Shown piece by piece: positions 53,009 to 62,831 of a stretch of 64,000 nt of DNA (positions within the stretch are counted from its first letter, which is position 1; every line of letters begins with the position of its first letter). The stretch is from Pseudomonas sp. IAC-BECa141 (GTDB lineage Bacteria; Pseudomonadota; Gammaproteobacteria; Pseudomonadales; Pseudomonadaceae): NCBI RefSeq assembly GCF_020544405.1, contig NZ_CP065410.1, forward strand, positions 2,418,001 to 2,482,000. The letters run 5' to 3'. The position numbers and the translations under genes were made by a program. The notes beneath the pieces were generated by a model. The model was not told where the DNA came from. It was given only the letters and a program-made list of their open reading frames with translations, and ran no database searches.

Positions 53009-55171
53009 ATGAACAGTCCTGTATCCCGTCGCGGATTTCTCAAGGGCAGCGCCGTGCTTGGCGGTGGTCTGGTGGTGGCGTTCGTGGTGCCCGGCGGCAA
53101 CCGCTTTGCCACGGCAGCGGAAAATGAAGGCGAGGCCTTTGCGCCGAACGCATTCCTGCGGATTGCCCCGGACAACAGCGTCACGGTGCTGCTCGGCCAT
53201 TCGGAAATGGGGCAGGGTATCTGGACCGGCCTGACCATGTTGATCGCCGAAGAACTGGACGCCGATTGGTCGAAGATTCGTGTCGAGCACTCTCCGGCGT
53301 CGGCAGCCGATTACGGCATGCCCGCGTTTGGCGGGATGCAGATCACCGGTGGGTCGACCTCGACCTGGATGGAGTTCGACCGCTACCGACTCGCGGGCGC
53401 TACGGCGCGGCAGATGTTGATCGAGGCCGCGGCCAAGCGTTTCAACGTGGCACCCTCGACGATCCGCACCGAGTCCGGCGTGGTGATTGCCGGTGACAAC
53501 CGCGCCACCTACGGCGAACTGGCGGACGCCGCCGGGCAACTGCCGGTGCCGGATCCGAAGTCGATCACGTTCAAGGAAGCCAAGGACTGGAAGGTCATCG
53601 GCAAACCCACCAAACGCCTCGACACCCCGGAGAAAATCACTGGCCGCGCGAAGTTCGGCATGGACGTGCAGTTTGAGGGATTGATGACGGCGATGGTCGC
53701 GCGTGCCCCGGCGTTTGGCGCCACGGTGAAATCCTTTGAAGGCGCTGGGGCGCTGGCGATCCCCGGCGTGCATAAAGTGGTGCAGGTGCCGACCGGCGTG
53801 GCGGTAGTCGCCGAGCATTACTGGGCGGCGAAACTCGGGCGCGATGCGCTAAAGGTCGATTGGGACCTTGGGCCTGACGCTGACCTGAGCAGTGAAAAGC
53901 TGTTGGCGAGTTTCCGCAAACTGGCGGCCACGCCGGGCACCTCGGCGGCGCAGGCTGGCGATGCCAAGGGCAACTTCGGCAAGGCTGCGAAGAAAATCGA
54001 CGTCGAATACAGCGTGCCGTACCTGGCCCATGCACCGATGGAACCGCTGAACTGCACGGTGAAGATCAGTGCCGACAAGTGCGAGATCTGGACCGGCACC
54101 CAGTTCCAGACGCTGGATCAGATGGTCGCCGGCAAAATTACCGGGCTTAAACCGGAGCAGGTCGAGATCCACACCGAGTTCCTCGGTGGCGGTTTCGGTC
54201 GCCGGGCCAACCCGACCTCGGACTTTGTCGCCGAAGCGGTGCAAGTGGCCAAGGCTGCCGCGATGCCGGTGAAAACCGTGTGGTCGCGTGAGGATGATAT
54301 TCGTGGCGGTTATTACCGCTCGATGTTCCTGCATCAGGCGAAGATCGGCCTCGGCCCCGACGGCATGCCGCTGGCCTGGCAGCATGTGCTGGTCGGGCAG
54401 TCGATCATGGCCGGCACCATGCTCGAGAAAACCATGGTCAAGAATGGCGTCGACCAGACGTCGGTCGAAGGCGTTTCGGACAGCCCGTACATCAAGGGCC
54501 TGGCCCATCATCAGGTCGATCTGCATTCGCCGACCACCGGGATCAACGTGCTGTGGCTGCGTTCGGTGGGCCACAGCCACACCGCGTTTGTCGTGGAATC
54601 GCTGATCGATGAAATGGCCACGGCGGCGGGCAAGGATCCGGTGGAGTACCGACGAACGCTGCTCAAGGACCACGCCCGGCATCTCGGCGTGCTGAACCTG
54701 GCGGTGGAGAAGGCCAACTGGAAAGCGCCGCTGCCGGACGGTCATGCGCTGGGCGTGGCGGTGCATGAGTCGTTCGGCAGCTATGTGGCGCAAGTCGCCG
54801 AGGTGTCCCAGGACAATCTGGCGATCCGCGTGCATCGCGTGGTCTGCGCGGTGGACTGCGGAGTCGCGGTCAACCCGCAGAGCATCGCGGCGCAGATGGA
54901 GTCGTGCATCACCTTCGGCCTGGGCATGGCGCTGCACAGCAAACTGACGCTCAAGGACGGCCAGGTCGTGCAGTCCAACTATCACGACTATCAAGTGTTG
55001 CGGCTCAATGAAATGCCGGTGGTCGAGGTGCACATCGTGCCGAGCACCGACAAACCCGGCGGCATCGGCGAGGCCGGTGTGCCGCCGACCGCGCCGGCGG
55101 TGGCCAACGCGGTGTTCGCCCTGACCGGGCAGCGTTTGCGGGAACTGCCGCTGCAACTGTCGGGGGTGTGA
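53009..55171 (+). CDS. Molybdopterin-binding subunit (IorB-like)
   Basis: 720 residues with a Tat signal (SRRGFLKGSAVLGGGLVV, R7-R8) and the xanthine-dehydrogenase-type molybdenum domain; GHSEMGQGIWTGLTMLIAEE near 70 and HTEFLGGGFGRRANPTSDFV near 390 are conserved. The enzyme is exported folded to the periplasm. Substrate unknown; such enzymes oxidise aldehydes or N-heterocycles. Activity depends on molybdenum cofactor, whose synthesis genes lie at 22-27 kb in this window. Confidence 0.9.
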   Translation: MNSPVSRRGFLKGSAVLGGGLVVAFVVPGGNRFATAAENEGEAFAPNAFLRIAPDNSVTVLLGHSEMGQGIWTGLTMLIAEELDADWSKIRVEHSPASAADYGMPAFGGMQITGGSTSTWMEFDRYRLAGATARQMLIEAAAKRFNVAPSTIRTESGVVIAGDNRATYGELADAAGQLPVPDPKSITFKEAKDWKVIGKPTKRLDTPEKITGRAKFGMDVQFEGLMTAMVARAPAFGATVKSFEGAGALAIPGVHKVVQVPTGVAVVAEHYWAAKLGRDALKVDWDLGPDADLSSEKLLASFRKLAATPGTSAAQAGDAKGNFGKAAKKIDVEYSVPYLAHAPMEPLNCTVKISADKCEIWTGTQFQTLDQMVAGKITGLKPEQVEIHTEFLGGGFGRRANPTSDFVAEAVQVAKAAAMPVKTVWSREDDIRGGYYRSMFLHQAKIGLGPDGMPLAWQHVLVGQSIMAGTMLEKTMVKNGVDQTSVEGVSDSPYIKGLAHHQVDLHSPTTGINVLWLRSVGHSHTAFVVESLIDEMATAAGKDPVEYRRTLLKDHARHLGVLNLAVEKANWKAPLPDGHALGVAVHESFGSYVAQVAEVSQDNLAIRVHRVVCAVDCGVAVNPQSIAAQMESCITFGLGMALHSKLTLKDGQVVQSNYHDYQVLRLNEMPVVEVHIVPSTDKPGGIGEAGVPPTAPAVANAVFALTGQRLRELPLQLSGV

Positions 55172-55172
55172 G

Positions 55173-55751
55173 ATGAAACGACATCTGTTGTTGGGCACGG
55201 TGATGCTGGTCGGGCTGGGCGGTTACGCGTCGGACCTGTTTGCCGACGATCAGGAAGCCTTGAAAGCCTTCGGCACGGTGCAGAAAGTCTTCCAGAGCCC
55301 GCGTTGCCAGAACTGCCACATTCCCGGCGATTCACCGTTGCAGTTCGACGCCGGCATTCCCCACGCCATGAGCGTGGTGCGCGGCATGGACGGCAAGGGC
55401 GCGGCTGGTTTGCCTTGCGCCACCTGCCACGCCGAGAGCAATCCGCCGGCCAGTTACGGTCCTCACGCGCCACCCGGCGCGCCGCACTGGAGCCTGCCGC
55501 CCGCCGCCCACAAAATGGCCTGGATCGGTCTGCCGCCGGACCGCTTGTGCGCAATGATCAAGGACCGCGCCAGCAACGGCGACCGGGATTTCGCCGCACT
55601 GATCAAACACGTCAGCGAGGACAAACTGGTGCTCTGGGGCTGGAATCCCGGAGCAGGGCGCGCGCCGGTTCCGGTGCCGCACGATATCTTCGTGTCCCAG
55701 TTCAAACTGTGGGCCGATGCGGGCGGGCCGTGTCCGGTGGTCGGCGGGTGA
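55173..55751 (+). CDS. Di-heme c-type cytochrome, electron acceptor of the hydroxylase
   Basis: 192 residues with a signal peptide (MKRHLLLGTVMLVGLGGYAS, cleavage about 24) and two CxxCH sites, CQNCH (45-49) and CATCH (82-86). The ATG follows the large-subunit stop by one base. It should pass electrons from the periplasmic molybdenum enzyme to the respiratory chain. Confidence 0.85.
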   Translation: MKRHLLLGTVMLVGLGGYASDLFADDQEALKAFGTVQKVFQSPRCQNCHIPGDSPLQFDAGIPHAMSVVRGMDGKGAAGLPCATCHAESNPPASYGPHAPPGAPHWSLPPAAHKMAWIGLPPDRLCAMIKDRASNGDRDFAALIKHVSEDKLVLWGWNPGAGRAPVPVPHDIFVSQFKLWADAGGPCPVVGG

Positions 55752-55812
55752 GAGGTTGAGTGATCGCTGATTCGGGCTACTCTCAACTGCATCGACGTCA
55801 AAGGAGTGTGTG

Positions 55813-56778
55813 ATGCTGGTACCCGGCAAACCCGCCAATGAAGCTGTCCGTATTCAAGCGTTGCAGGACCTGAAACTGCTCGACACCGCACCGGAAGAGC
55901 GCTTCGACCGGCTGACGCGACTGGCCAAGCGCCTGTTCAACGTGCCGATCGCACTGGTCACGCTGGTGGATAAGGAGCGGCAATGGTTCAAGTCTTGCGT
56001 GGGTCTGGACACGACCGAAACGCCGCGCTCGGTTTCATTCTGCGGTCATGCGATTCTCAGGGACGAGCTCATGCTGGTGCCTGACGCCCGAGAGGACGAC
56101 CGTTTCCACGACAACCCGTTGGTTACCGGGGAGCCAAACATCCGGTTCTACGCCGGTTATCCGCTGACCGTGCCCAACGGCAACAAGATGGGCACCTTGT
56201 GCCTGATCGACACCAAACCCCGCGATCTTGACGATGAGGAACGCGCCTTGTTGCGCGATCTGGCCGGCATGGCCGAACAGGAACTGATGGCCGTGCAGAT
56301 GGCGAGCATGGATGAGCTGACGCTGCTGTCCAACCGTCGTGGCTTCAAGATGCTGGCCCAGCATGCGCTCGACGCCTGCGCACGCCTGGAAAAACCGGCG
56401 ACGCTGCTGTTTTTCGATCTCAATGACTTCAAACAGATCAACGATCTTTATGGGCATGCCGAGGGCGACAGCGCGCTGAAGAACTTCGCCGATGTGCTGC
56501 GCATCGCCTTTCGCGAGAGTGATGTGGTCGGGCGCCTGGGTGGCGATGAATTCGTGGCGCTGCTGACTGGCTCAAGTCACGTGGAAACCACCCGGATCAT
56601 GGCGCGGCTCAAGGACATTCTCGAAGAGCGCAATGCCACATTGCACCGGGGTTACGCGATTCGCTTCAGTGTCGGCCAGATCGAATACGACCCGCGACGG
56701 CATGAAACGGTAGACAAGTTGCTGGCGGATGCGGATGCAGCGATGTATGAGCACAAGCAGGCATTGAAGCGTTGTTAG
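55813..56778 (+). CDS. GAF-GGDEF diguanylate cyclase
   Basis: 321 residues: a GAF domain at about 20-155 and a GGDEF domain (GGDEF at 243-247) with the inhibitory site RESD at 234-237, exactly five residues upstream, so it is probably active and product-inhibited. The soluble GAF suggests control by a small ligand. The ATG at 55813 is used; an overlapping GTG at 55810 is possible. Confidence 0.9.
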   Translation: MLVPGKPANEAVRIQALQDLKLLDTAPEERFDRLTRLAKRLFNVPIALVTLVDKERQWFKSCVGLDTTETPRSVSFCGHAILRDELMLVPDAREDDRFHDNPLVTGEPNIRFYAGYPLTVPNGNKMGTLCLIDTKPRDLDDEERALLRDLAGMAEQELMAVQMASMDELTLLSNRRGFKMLAQHALDACARLEKPATLLFFDLNDFKQINDLYGHAEGDSALKNFADVLRIAFRESDVVGRLGGDEFVALLTGSSHVETTRIMARLKDILEERNATLHRGYAIRFSVGQIEYDPRRHETVDKLLADADAAMYEHKQALKRC

Positions 56779-56859
56779 TGCGGGCCTCTTCGCCAGCCGG
56801 CTCGCTGCCACCCGGATTGTGGGAGAGAGTCTTCTGGCGAGGCGTCTTTGAAGACGCTG

Positions 56860-57285
56860 CTATTTGCCAAACAACTGCCCGATATCCTTGAACGCCTTGA
56901 ACTCCAGCGCATTGCCGCATGGGTCAAACAGAAACATCGTCGCCTGTTCTCCCACCTGACCCTGAAAGCGAATGCCGGGCTCAATCACGAACCGCGTGCC
57001 CAGTGATTTCAGACGCTCGGCCAGGGCGTGCCATTCCTCCATGCCCAGCACCACACCGAAATGCGGCACCGGCACGTCATGCCCGTCCACGGCGTTGGTG
57101 TGGGCGGCTTCCTGTGAGGCGTTTTTCGGCGCCAGGTGAATCACCAGTTGATGACCGAAGAAATTGAAGTCGACCCAGTGATCGCTGGAACGACCTTCCT
57201 CCAGGCCGAACACTTCACTGTAAAAGTGCCGGGCGGCTTCGAGGTCGTATACGGGAATGGCCAGATGGAAGGGGCTGAGTGGCAT
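56860..57285 (-). CDS. VOC-family metalloprotein
   Basis: 141 residues with [35 protein letters not shown], and [18 protein letters not shown], the pattern of dioxygenase/glyoxalase-type VOC proteins with probable His/His/Glu ligands. Divergent from a LysR gene that may control it. Confidence 0.82.
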   Translation of the reverse strand: MPLSPFHLAIPVYDLEAARHFYSEVFGLEEGRSSDHWVDFNFFGHQLVIHLAPKNASQEAAHTNAVDGHDVPVPHFGVVLGMEEWHALAERLKSLGTRFVIEPGIRFQGQVGEQATMFLFDPCGNALEFKAFKDIGQLFGK

Positions 57286-57397
57286 GGGCTGGTCTCGATC
57301 AGCGATTGGGATGGGTTGAGTCTAACGCTGTGCATTTCGATTGAAAGACGATAGTTTTTGCGCCGAGCTCAAATTATTTCGATCAATCGAGGTGTCC

Positions 57398-58261
57398 ATG
57401 CTGCGTGAATTAAGAACCTTTCTGGCAGTGGCGCAGCACGGCACCTTTGTCTCGGCGGGCCTGCATGTCGGCCTGACCCAATCGGCGGTCAGTGCGCAGA
57501 TTCGCAATCTGGAACAGGCGCTGGGGGTAAAACTGTTCGATCGCACCGGGCGGCAGGCGATCCTCAATCCGGCTGGACAGCGCGCGGTGCCGATGGCGAA
57601 GGAAATGCTCGCCACTTTCAGCCGCATGGCGATCAGTGAAGACGCCAGCGAGTTTCGCGGCGAGCTGAGAATCGGTGCCGTGGCCACCGCACAGACCGGG
57701 TTGTTGCCTCAGGCCTTGCTGCGTTTACGCCAGCAGGCGCCGGGCGTGGAGCCGAAGCTGGTGCCGGGTGTGTCGTTGAACCTGTTGAGCCAGGTGGATG
57801 CCGGGGAAGTCGATCTGGCGATCATGATCAAGCCGCCGTTCGAATTGCCCAAGGAGTTGTCGGCGCAGGTGATCCGGCGCGAGCCGTTTGTGCTGATCGT
57901 GCCGCCCGACGTCGAGGGCGACGATCCGCTGCAATTGCTCGCAGAACAGCCGCACGTCCGCTATGACCGTAATTCGTTTGGCGGAAGGCTGGTGACGCGA
58001 TTTCTGCGAGAGCAGCGGATAGACGTTCACGTAGCGCTGGAGCTGGATGAGCTGGAAGCGATCGTGAAGATGGTCGAGTGCGGGCTCGGGGTTTCGTTGC
58101 TGCCCAGAGCCGGGCTATGGCTGGAGCATCCGCTGAAGGTGAGGGTGATCGAACTGGGAGAACTGACGTTTCATCGGGAGATGGTGGTTTTGCAGCGCTA
58201 CAGTCAGCGTTCTCAACCGATTCAACAGATGTTTGCCCGTTGCCTGGAATCGCAGGCATGA
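57398..58261 (+). CDS. LysR-family regulator
   Basis: 287 residues with the N-terminal winged helix (LRTFLAVAQHGTFVSAGLHV, then GLTQSAVSAQIRNLEQALG) and the LysR effector domain. Start ATG at 57398 gives the conserved MLRELRTFLAVAQ. Divergent from the VOC gene at 56860-57285, the likely target. Ends at a bidirectional terminator before fabI. Confidence 0.87.
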   Translation: MLRELRTFLAVAQHGTFVSAGLHVGLTQSAVSAQIRNLEQALGVKLFDRTGRQAILNPAGQRAVPMAKEMLATFSRMAISEDASEFRGELRIGAVATAQTGLLPQALLRLRQQAPGVEPKLVPGVSLNLLSQVDAGEVDLAIMIKPPFELPKELSAQVIRREPFVLIVPPDVEGDDPLQLLAEQPHVRYDRNSFGGRLVTRFLREQRIDVHVALELDELEAIVKMVECGLGVSLLPRAGLWLEHPLKVRVIELGELTFHREMVVLQRYSQRSQPIQQMFARCLESQA

Positions 58262-58292
58262 AAAAGCCCGCCTGAACAGGCGGGCTTTTTAT
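58261..58292. terminator. Bidirectional terminator between LysR and fabI
   Basis: AAAAAGCCCGCCTG pairs with CAGGCGGGCTTTTT; a U run is present in either direction. It separates the convergent LysR and fabI genes. Confidence 0.92.
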
Positions 58293-58306
58293 CGGCAGCG
58301 CGAAGA

Positions 58307-59101
58307 TTACTCTTCGATGTTGCCCATGGCGGTGGTGTTGAAGCCGCCGTCCACGTAGGTGATTTCACCGCTGATGCCGGACGCCAGGTCCGAGCACAGG
58401 AAGGCGCCGACGTTGCCGACTTCTTCGATGGTGACGTTGCGACGCAGCGGGGTCTGCGCTTCGTTGGCGGCCAGCATCTTGCGGAAGCTCTTGATGCCGG
58501 AAGCGGCCAGGGTGCGGATCGGACCGGCCGATACGCAGTTGACGCGAGTGCCTTCCGGGCCCAGAGAGCCGGCCAGGTAGCGTACGCCGGCTTCCAGCGA
58601 AGCCTTGGCCATGCCCATGACGTTGTAGTTCGGCATGGTGCGCTCGGCGCCCAGGTAGGACAGGGTCAACAGGCTGCCGTTGCGGCCCTTCATCATTTCG
58701 CGACCAGCCTTGGCCAGCGCGACGAAGCTGTAGGCGCTGATGTCGTGGGAGATGCGATAGCCTTCACGGGTGGTGACTTCGGTGAAGTCGCCGTCCAGTT
58801 GGTCGCCCGGGGCGAAGCCGACGGAGTGCACGATGCAGTCCAGGCCGTCCCACTTTTTGCTCAGCTCTTCGAAGACCTTGGCGATTTCTTCATCGCTGGC
58901 CACGTCGCACGGGAAGCACAGCTCAGGGCTCGAACCCCAGCCCTGTGCGAACTCTTCGACGCGACCTTTCAGTTTTTCGTTCTGATAAGTGAAGGCAAGC
59001 TCAGCGCCCTCGCGATGCATGGCGGCAGCGATGCCGGATGCGATGGACAGCTTGCTGGCGACACCGACGATCAGTACGCGCTTACCGGCGAGAAAACCCA
59101 T
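58307..59101 (-). CDS. fabI: Enoyl-[acyl-carrier-protein] reductase (NADH) FabI
   Basis: 264 residues of the short-chain dehydrogenase fold, with [16 protein letters not shown] at the N-terminus and the FabI catalytic set Y149, Y159 and K166 at the E. coli spacing (Tyr146, Tyr156 and Lys163 there). It completes fatty-acid elongation. It lies 19 nt after yejF and may be read through from the yej operon. The ATG at 59101 follows GAGGAGCAAC. Confidence 0.95.
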   Translation of the reverse strand: MGFLAGKRVLIVGVASKLSIASGIAAAMHREGAELAFTYQNEKLKGRVEEFAQGWGSSPELCFPCDVASDEEIAKVFEELSKKWDGLDCIVHSVGFAPGDQLDGDFTEVTTREGYRISHDISAYSFVALAKAGREMMKGRNGSLLTLSYLGAERTMPNYNVMGMAKASLEAGVRYLAGSLGPEGTRVNCVSAGPIRTLAASGIKSFRKMLAANEAQTPLRRNVTIEEVGNVGAFLCSDLASGISGEITYVDGGFNTTAMGNIEE

Positions 59102-59120
59102 GTGTTGCTCCTCTTTCAGG

Positions 59121-60731
59121 TTATTGCGCAGTGGCTGGTGCCAGGAAAGCGGCCTCCAGCAACTGCTGTGTATACGGATGTTGGGGGGCGGCAAAGATAC
59201 TTTGCGCGTCTCCCTGTTCGACCACTTGGCCATGCTTGACCACCATCAGCTGGTGGCTCAGCGCTTTCACAACAGCCAGGTCATGGCTGATGAACAAATA
59301 CGTCAGGTTGTACTTGGCTTGCAGTGAACGCAACAACTCCACCACTTGCCGCTGCACCGTCCGGTCGAGGGCCGAAGTCGGCTCGTCCAGCAGGATCAGC
59401 GCCGGTTTGAGCACCAAGGCCCGGGCTATGGCAATTCGCTGCCGTTGCCCACCGGAAAATTCGTGGGGGTAGCGGTGCCGGGTTTCCGGATCCAGACCTA
59501 CCTCCTTCAATGCCGCAATAATTGCCGCTTCCTGCTCGGCGGCGGTGCCCATCCTGTGGATCCGCAAACCCTCGCCAACGATGTCGCTTACGCACATCCG
59601 CGGGCTCAGGCTGCCAAACGGGTCCTGAAACACCACCTGCATCTCCCGGCGCAACGGCCGGACTTCGCTTTGCGTCAGGCAATCCAGCTGTTTGCCCTCA
59701 AAACGGATCGCACCCTGGCTGCCGATCAACCGCAGGATCGCCAGACCCAGGGTGGATTTACCGGAACCGCTTTCTCCCACAATCCCCAGGGTCTGACCCT
59801 GAGGCAAGCTGAAATTGATGCCGTCCACTGCCTTGACGTGATCCACCGTGCGCTTGAGCAGGCCTTTCCTGATCGGGAACCAGACTTTCAAGTCCTCGAC
59901 CTCAAGCAGCGGCGCCCCGATTTTATTGCTTGCCGGGCCTCCGCTGGGCTCCGCGCCAAGCAGTTCCCGAGTGTACGGATGCTGCGGCGAACGGAACAGC
60001 TCTTCGCACGATGCCTGTTCGACGATGCAACCGCGCTGCATGACACATACACGATGCGCAATTCTTCGCACGAGGTTCAAATCGTGACTGATCAGTAACA
60101 GCGCCATGCCCAATCGGGCCTGCAATTGCTTGAGCAGGTCGAGGATTTTCAGCTGAACGGTCACGTCCAGCGCGGTGGTCGGTTCGTCGGCGATCAGCAG
60201 TTCCGGCTCGTTGGCCAGGGCCATGGCGATCATCACCCGCTGGCGCTGGCCGCCGGACAATTCGTGGGGCAGGGCCTTGAGACGCTTGTGTGGCTCGGGG
60301 ATGCCGACCATTTCCAGCAGCTCGAGCGTGCGCTTGGTCGCGACCTTGCCGGTCAGGCCCTTGTGGATGCCCAGCACCTCGTTGATCTGCTTTTCGATCG
60401 AGTGCAGCGGGTTGAGCGAGGTCATCGGCTCCTGAAAGATCATTGCGATCCGGTTGCCGCGAATGTGACGGATGGTCTTTTCGCTCAGCCCCAACAGGTT
60501 TTGCCCGGAATAGTTGATGCTGCCGGACGGATGTCGCGCCAGCGGGTAGGGCAGCAGGCGCAGGATCGAATGCGCCGTCACCGACTTGCCCGAGCCAGAC
60601 TCGCCGACCAGCGCCAGGGTTTCGCCGCGCTTGATGTCGAAACTCACGCCCTCGACCACCCGTTGCACGCGATCGCCGAGGCCGAATTCGACGGCGAGGT
60701 CGCGGATTTCGATCAGATTGTCCTGATTCAT
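59121..60731 (-). CDS. yejF: Oligopeptide ABC transporter ATP-binding protein YejF
   Basis: 536 residues carrying two nucleotide-binding domains, each with Walker A GESGSGKS (first at 43-50), a signature [12 protein letters not shown] motif ([20 protein letters not shown] and [20 protein letters not shown]) and Walker B. It powers the YejBE permease. It lies 1 nt downstream of yejE. Confidence 0.95.
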   Translation of the reverse strand: MNQDNLIEIRDLAVEFGLGDRVQRVVEGVSFDIKRGETLALVGESGSGKSVTAHSILRLLPYPLARHPSGSINYSGQNLLGLSEKTIRHIRGNRIAMIFQEPMTSLNPLHSIEKQINEVLGIHKGLTGKVATKRTLELLEMVGIPEPHKRLKALPHELSGGQRQRVMIAMALANEPELLIADEPTTALDVTVQLKILDLLKQLQARLGMALLLISHDLNLVRRIAHRVCVMQRGCIVEQASCEELFRSPQHPYTRELLGAEPSGGPASNKIGAPLLEVEDLKVWFPIRKGLLKRTVDHVKAVDGINFSLPQGQTLGIVGESGSGKSTLGLAILRLIGSQGAIRFEGKQLDCLTQSEVRPLRREMQVVFQDPFGSLSPRMCVSDIVGEGLRIHRMGTAAEQEAAIIAALKEVGLDPETRHRYPHEFSGGQRQRIAIARALVLKPALILLDEPTSALDRTVQRQVVELLRSLQAKYNLTYLFISHDLAVVKALSHQLMVVKHGQVVEQGDAQSIFAAPQHPYTQQLLEAAFLAPATAQ

Positions 60732-60732
60732 G

Positions 60733-61752
60733 TCACTTCCTCGGGTCGAAGGCATCGCGAGCGGACTCGCCGATGAACACCAGCAAACTCAACATCAGCG
60801 CCAGCACCGCAAACGCACTCATGCCCAGCCATGGCGCCTGCAGGTTGGATTTGCCCTGGGCTACCAGTTCACCCAGCGACGGACTGCCGGCCGGCAAGCC
60901 GAAACCGAGGAAGTCCAGGGCGGTGAGGGTGCCGATGGCGCCGGTCAGGATGAACGGCATGAAAGTCATGGTCGAGACCATGGCGTTGGGCAGGATGTGG
61001 CGGAACATGATCGCGCCGTTCTGCATGCCCAGCGCTCGGGCCGCGCGCACGTACTCGAGGTTGCGCCCGCGCAGGAACTCGGCGCGCACCACGTCCACCA
61101 GGCTCATCCACGAGAACAACAGCATGATCCCCAGCAGCCACCAGAAGTTCGGCTGGACGAAACTGGCGAGAATGATCAGCAGATACAGCACCGGCAAGCC
61201 CGACCAGATCTCCAGGAAGCGCTGGCCGGCCAGATCGACCCAGCCACCATAGAAACCCTGCAAGGCGCCGGCAATGACGCCGATGATCGAGCTGAGCACG
61301 GTCAGGGTCAGGGCGAACAGCACGGAGATACGGAAGCCGTAGATCACCCGCGCCAGCACATCGCGGCCCTGATCGTCGGTGCCCAGCAGGTTGTCCGCCG
61401 ATGGCGGGGCGGGGGCCGGGACTTTCAGGTCGTAGTTGATGCTCTGGTAGCTGAACGGAATCGGCGCCCACAGCACCCACGCGTCCTTGGCCTTGAGCAG
61501 TTCGCGGATGTACGGGCTCTTGTAGTTGGCCTCCAGCGGGAACTCGCCGCCGAAGGTGGTTTCCGGGTAACGCTTGATCGCCGGGAAGTACCAGTTGTTG
61601 TCGTAGTGCACCACCAGCGGCTTGTCGTTGGCGATCAGTTCGGCACCGAGGCTCAGGCCGAACAGGATCAGAAACAGCCACAGCGACCACCAGCCACGCT
61701 TGTTGGCCTTGAACAGTTCGAAGCGCCGGCGGTTGAGAGGGGACAGGTTCAT
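60733..61752 (-). CDS. yejE: Oligopeptide ABC transporter permease YejE
   Basis: 339 residues with a long periplasmic loop (about 60-130) after the first helix, then five transmembrane helices and the binding-protein-dependent permease loop (EYVRAARALGMQNGAIMFRH). The ATG at 61752 overlaps the yejB stop region closely. Pairs with YejB. Confidence 0.93.
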   Translation of the reverse strand: MNLSPLNRRRFELFKANKRGWWSLWLFLILFGLSLGAELIANDKPLVVHYDNNWYFPAIKRYPETTFGGEFPLEANYKSPYIRELLKAKDAWVLWAPIPFSYQSINYDLKVPAPAPPSADNLLGTDDQGRDVLARVIYGFRISVLFALTLTVLSSIIGVIAGALQGFYGGWVDLAGQRFLEIWSGLPVLYLLIILASFVQPNFWWLLGIMLLFSWMSLVDVVRAEFLRGRNLEYVRAARALGMQNGAIMFRHILPNAMVSTMTFMPFILTGAIGTLTALDFLGFGLPAGSPSLGELVAQGKSNLQAPWLGMSAFAVLALMLSLLVFIGESARDAFDPRK

Positions 61753-61753
61753 C

Positions 61754-62827
61754 TCAATGCTCCCGGCTGGCAAAGTCGATGCGCGGATCGACGAGGGTGT
61801 AGGTGAGGTCGCCGATCAGTTTCACCACCAGCCCCAGCAGGGTGAATATGAACAGGGTGCCGAACACCACCGGGTAATCGCGGTTGATCGCCGCTTCGAA
61901 ACTCATCAGGCCGAGGCCGTCGAGGGAGAAGATCACTTCCACCAGCAGGGAACCTGTGAAGAAGATGCCGATGAATGCCGACGGGAACCCGGCGATCACC
62001 AGCAGCATCGCGTTGCGAAATACGTGGCCGTAGAGCACGCGATTGCGGGTCAGGCCTTTGGCCTTGGCGGTGACCACGTACTGTTTGTTGATTTCGTCGA
62101 GGAAGCTGTTTTTGGTCAGCAGGGTCATGGTCGCGAAGTTGCCGATCACCAGTGCCGTCACCGGCAGCGCCAGGTGCCAGAAGTAATCAAGAATCTTGCC
62201 GCCCAGGCTCAGTTCATCGAAGTTGTTCGACGTCAGGCCGCGCAAGGGAAACCAGTCCAGATAACTGCCGCCGGCAAACACCACGATCAGCAGGATCGCA
62301 AACAGGAACGCCGGGATCGCGTAACCGACGATGATCGCCGAACTGGTCCAGACGTCGAAATGACTGCCGTGCCGCGTGGCCTTGGCGATCCCCAGCGGGA
62401 TCGACACCAGGTACATGATCAGCGTGCTCCACAATCCGAGCGAGATCGACACCGGCATCTTTTCCTTGATCAGGTCGATGACCTTGGCGTCGCGGAAGAA
62501 GCTGTCGCCGAAATCCAGCCGGGCGTAGTTCTTGACCATGATCCACAGACGCTCCGGGGCCGACTTGTCGAACCCGTACATCTTTTCGATTTCCTTGATC
62601 AGCGCCGGGTCCAGACCCTGCGCACCGCGATAGGAGGAACCGGCCACCGACACTTCGGCACCACCGCCGGCAATGCGGCTGGTGGCGCCTTCGAAGCCTT
62701 CGAGCTTGGCGATCATCTGCTCCACCGGCCCGCCGGGCGCGGCCTGGATGATCACGAAGTTGATCAGCAAAATGCCGAACAGGGTCGGGATGATCAGCAG
62801 CAGTCGCCGAAAAATGTACGCCAGCAT
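61754..62827 (-). CDS. yejB: Oligopeptide ABC transporter permease YejB
   Basis: 357 residues beginning with the DppB-like [20 protein letters not shown] and containing six helices and the permease loop [20 protein letters not shown]. The yej system imports peptides and contributes to resistance to antimicrobial peptides and microcin C in enterics. Starts 4 nt after yejA. Confidence 0.94.
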   Translation of the reverse strand: MLAYIFRRLLLIIPTLFGILLINFVIIQAAPGGPVEQMIAKLEGFEGATSRIAGGGAEVSVAGSSYRGAQGLDPALIKEIEKMYGFDKSAPERLWIMVKNYARLDFGDSFFRDAKVIDLIKEKMPVSISLGLWSTLIMYLVSIPLGIAKATRHGSHFDVWTSSAIIVGYAIPAFLFAILLIVVFAGGSYLDWFPLRGLTSNNFDELSLGGKILDYFWHLALPVTALVIGNFATMTLLTKNSFLDEINKQYVVTAKAKGLTRNRVLYGHVFRNAMLLVIAGFPSAFIGIFFTGSLLVEVIFSLDGLGLMSFEAAINRDYPVVFGTLFIFTLLGLVVKLIGDLTYTLVDPRIDFASREH

Positions 62828-62831
62828 CTGA

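Noticed and set aside
56789..56860. REP-like palindrome after the GAF-GGDEF gene
   Set aside because: Only fragments resemble REP (GTGGGAGAG, TCGCCAG); too degraded to call.
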